The notes under the pieces are model-generated. The model had not been told where the DNA came from. It saw nothing but the letters and a program-made list of their open reading frames with translations, and ran no database searches. From Candidatus Bathyarchaeota archaeon (GTDB lineage Archaea > Thermoproteota > Bathyarchaeia > 40CM-2-53-6 > RBG-13-38-9), in NCBI GenBank assembly GCA_018396915.1, contig JAGTRD010000012.1, positions 1 to 42,902 on the forward strand: a stretch of DNA of 42,902 nt. Reading direction: 5' to 3'. Position numbers and translations under genes: made by a program. The stretch's first letter is position 1; each line of letters begins with the position of its first letter. Shown here piece after piece: positions 42,728 to 42,902 of the stretch.

Positions 42728-42902
42728 TGATGACTGTTAGAGAGAGGTTGATGACTACTCTAAGAGGTGGCGTCGCAGACAGAATACCTATCGCAGGCTT
42801 TGACCGTCATCTCCTTCAAGGTGAGAAGGAGAGGGAGGCCAGGAACAGAGGTTTAGGCCTCATATGTCACAGGCCATGCTACATCGAGTCAATATTGGAC
42901 AC
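42727..42902 (+). CDS. UroD-fold methyltransferase of module C (partial)
   Basis: The first 58 codons, cut by the window end. MTVRERLMTTLRGGVADRIP follows the opening pattern RERL...G...DR-x-P of corrinoid-linked UroD-family methyltransferases, as in modules A and B. The start could be the ATG at 42727 (overlapping the corrinoid stop) or 42730. The sequence contains GLGLICHRPCYIES and differs clearly from the A and B enzymes, so a third substrate is likely. Confidence 0.75.
   Translation, partial: MMTVRERLMTTLRGGVADRIPIAGFDRHLLQGEKEREARNRGLGLICHRPCYIESILD

Noticed and set aside
1-42902. CRISPR arrays, tRNA genes, insertion sequences, integrases
   Set aside because: No regularly spaced repeats, no complete tRNA fold and no transposase or integrase sequence were found by reading both strands; a dedicated tRNA scan was not possible here.

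Overview
The window looks like a chromosomal segment of an uncultivated archaeon, most plausibly from the Bathyarchaeia or a close TACK relative. The evidence is archaeal-type ribosomal proteins S13 and S4, TATA-box promoters with short leaders, many GTG and TTG starts next to GGTG/GAGG ribosome binding sites, archaeal VapBC families, and repeated pairs of corrinoid protein plus UroD-fold methyltransferase. The lineage is inferred from gene content; no rRNA or tRNA gene was found to fix it.

Layout. 1-1.4 kb: S13-S4 operon with structured DNA on both sides. 1.9-8 kb: accessory zone with three vapBC modules (one vapC frameshifted), a hendecad-repeat coiled-coil protein with a relic copy, a decayed gene, and a PIG-V-like membrane glycosyltransferase. 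8-16 kb: metabolic block with a Gfo/Idh-fold protein lacking the usual catalytic residues, a 56-residue Cys-rich protein, amt-glnK, and a five-gene branched-chain-amino-acid-type ABC operon (K-G-F-M-H order). 16.5-22 kb: second accessory zone with decayed genes, a pseudogenised vapC, a divergent PIN/AbrB pair, a GT4 glycosyltransferase and a PrsW-like intramembrane protease with zinc ribbons.

22.4-33.5 kb holds two methyl-transfer modules. Module A (+) is a corrinoid protein, a UroD-family methyltransferase, an SSS symporter and a 78-residue membrane partner, followed by two genes that include a glycoside-hydrolase-like TIM barrel. Module B (-) is a corrinoid protein and a methyltransferase next to an Nramp/APC-like transporter and an Asp/Glu-racemase-like protein. 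After a decayed zone (HEPN/MNT, TauE and DUF1634 relics), 36.2-41.7 kb carries a CUT1-type ABC transporter with two complementary, asymmetric ATPases. Module C (corrinoid protein plus the start of a third methyltransferase) begins at 42 kb and runs off the end.

How it fits together. The three corrinoid/methyltransferase pairs, each near a different transporter class, suggest uptake and demethylation of several different methylated compounds (methoxylated aromatics, methylated amines or betaines are candidates). The methyl groups would pass to a shared pathway outside this window; no corrinoid reactivase and no second methyltransferase (to a pterin or CoM) is visible here. Between the metabolic blocks the DNA is rich in toxin-antitoxin genes and gene relics. 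Three AbrB-type vapB genes share a GTGGGA element in their promoters, which looks like a common operator.
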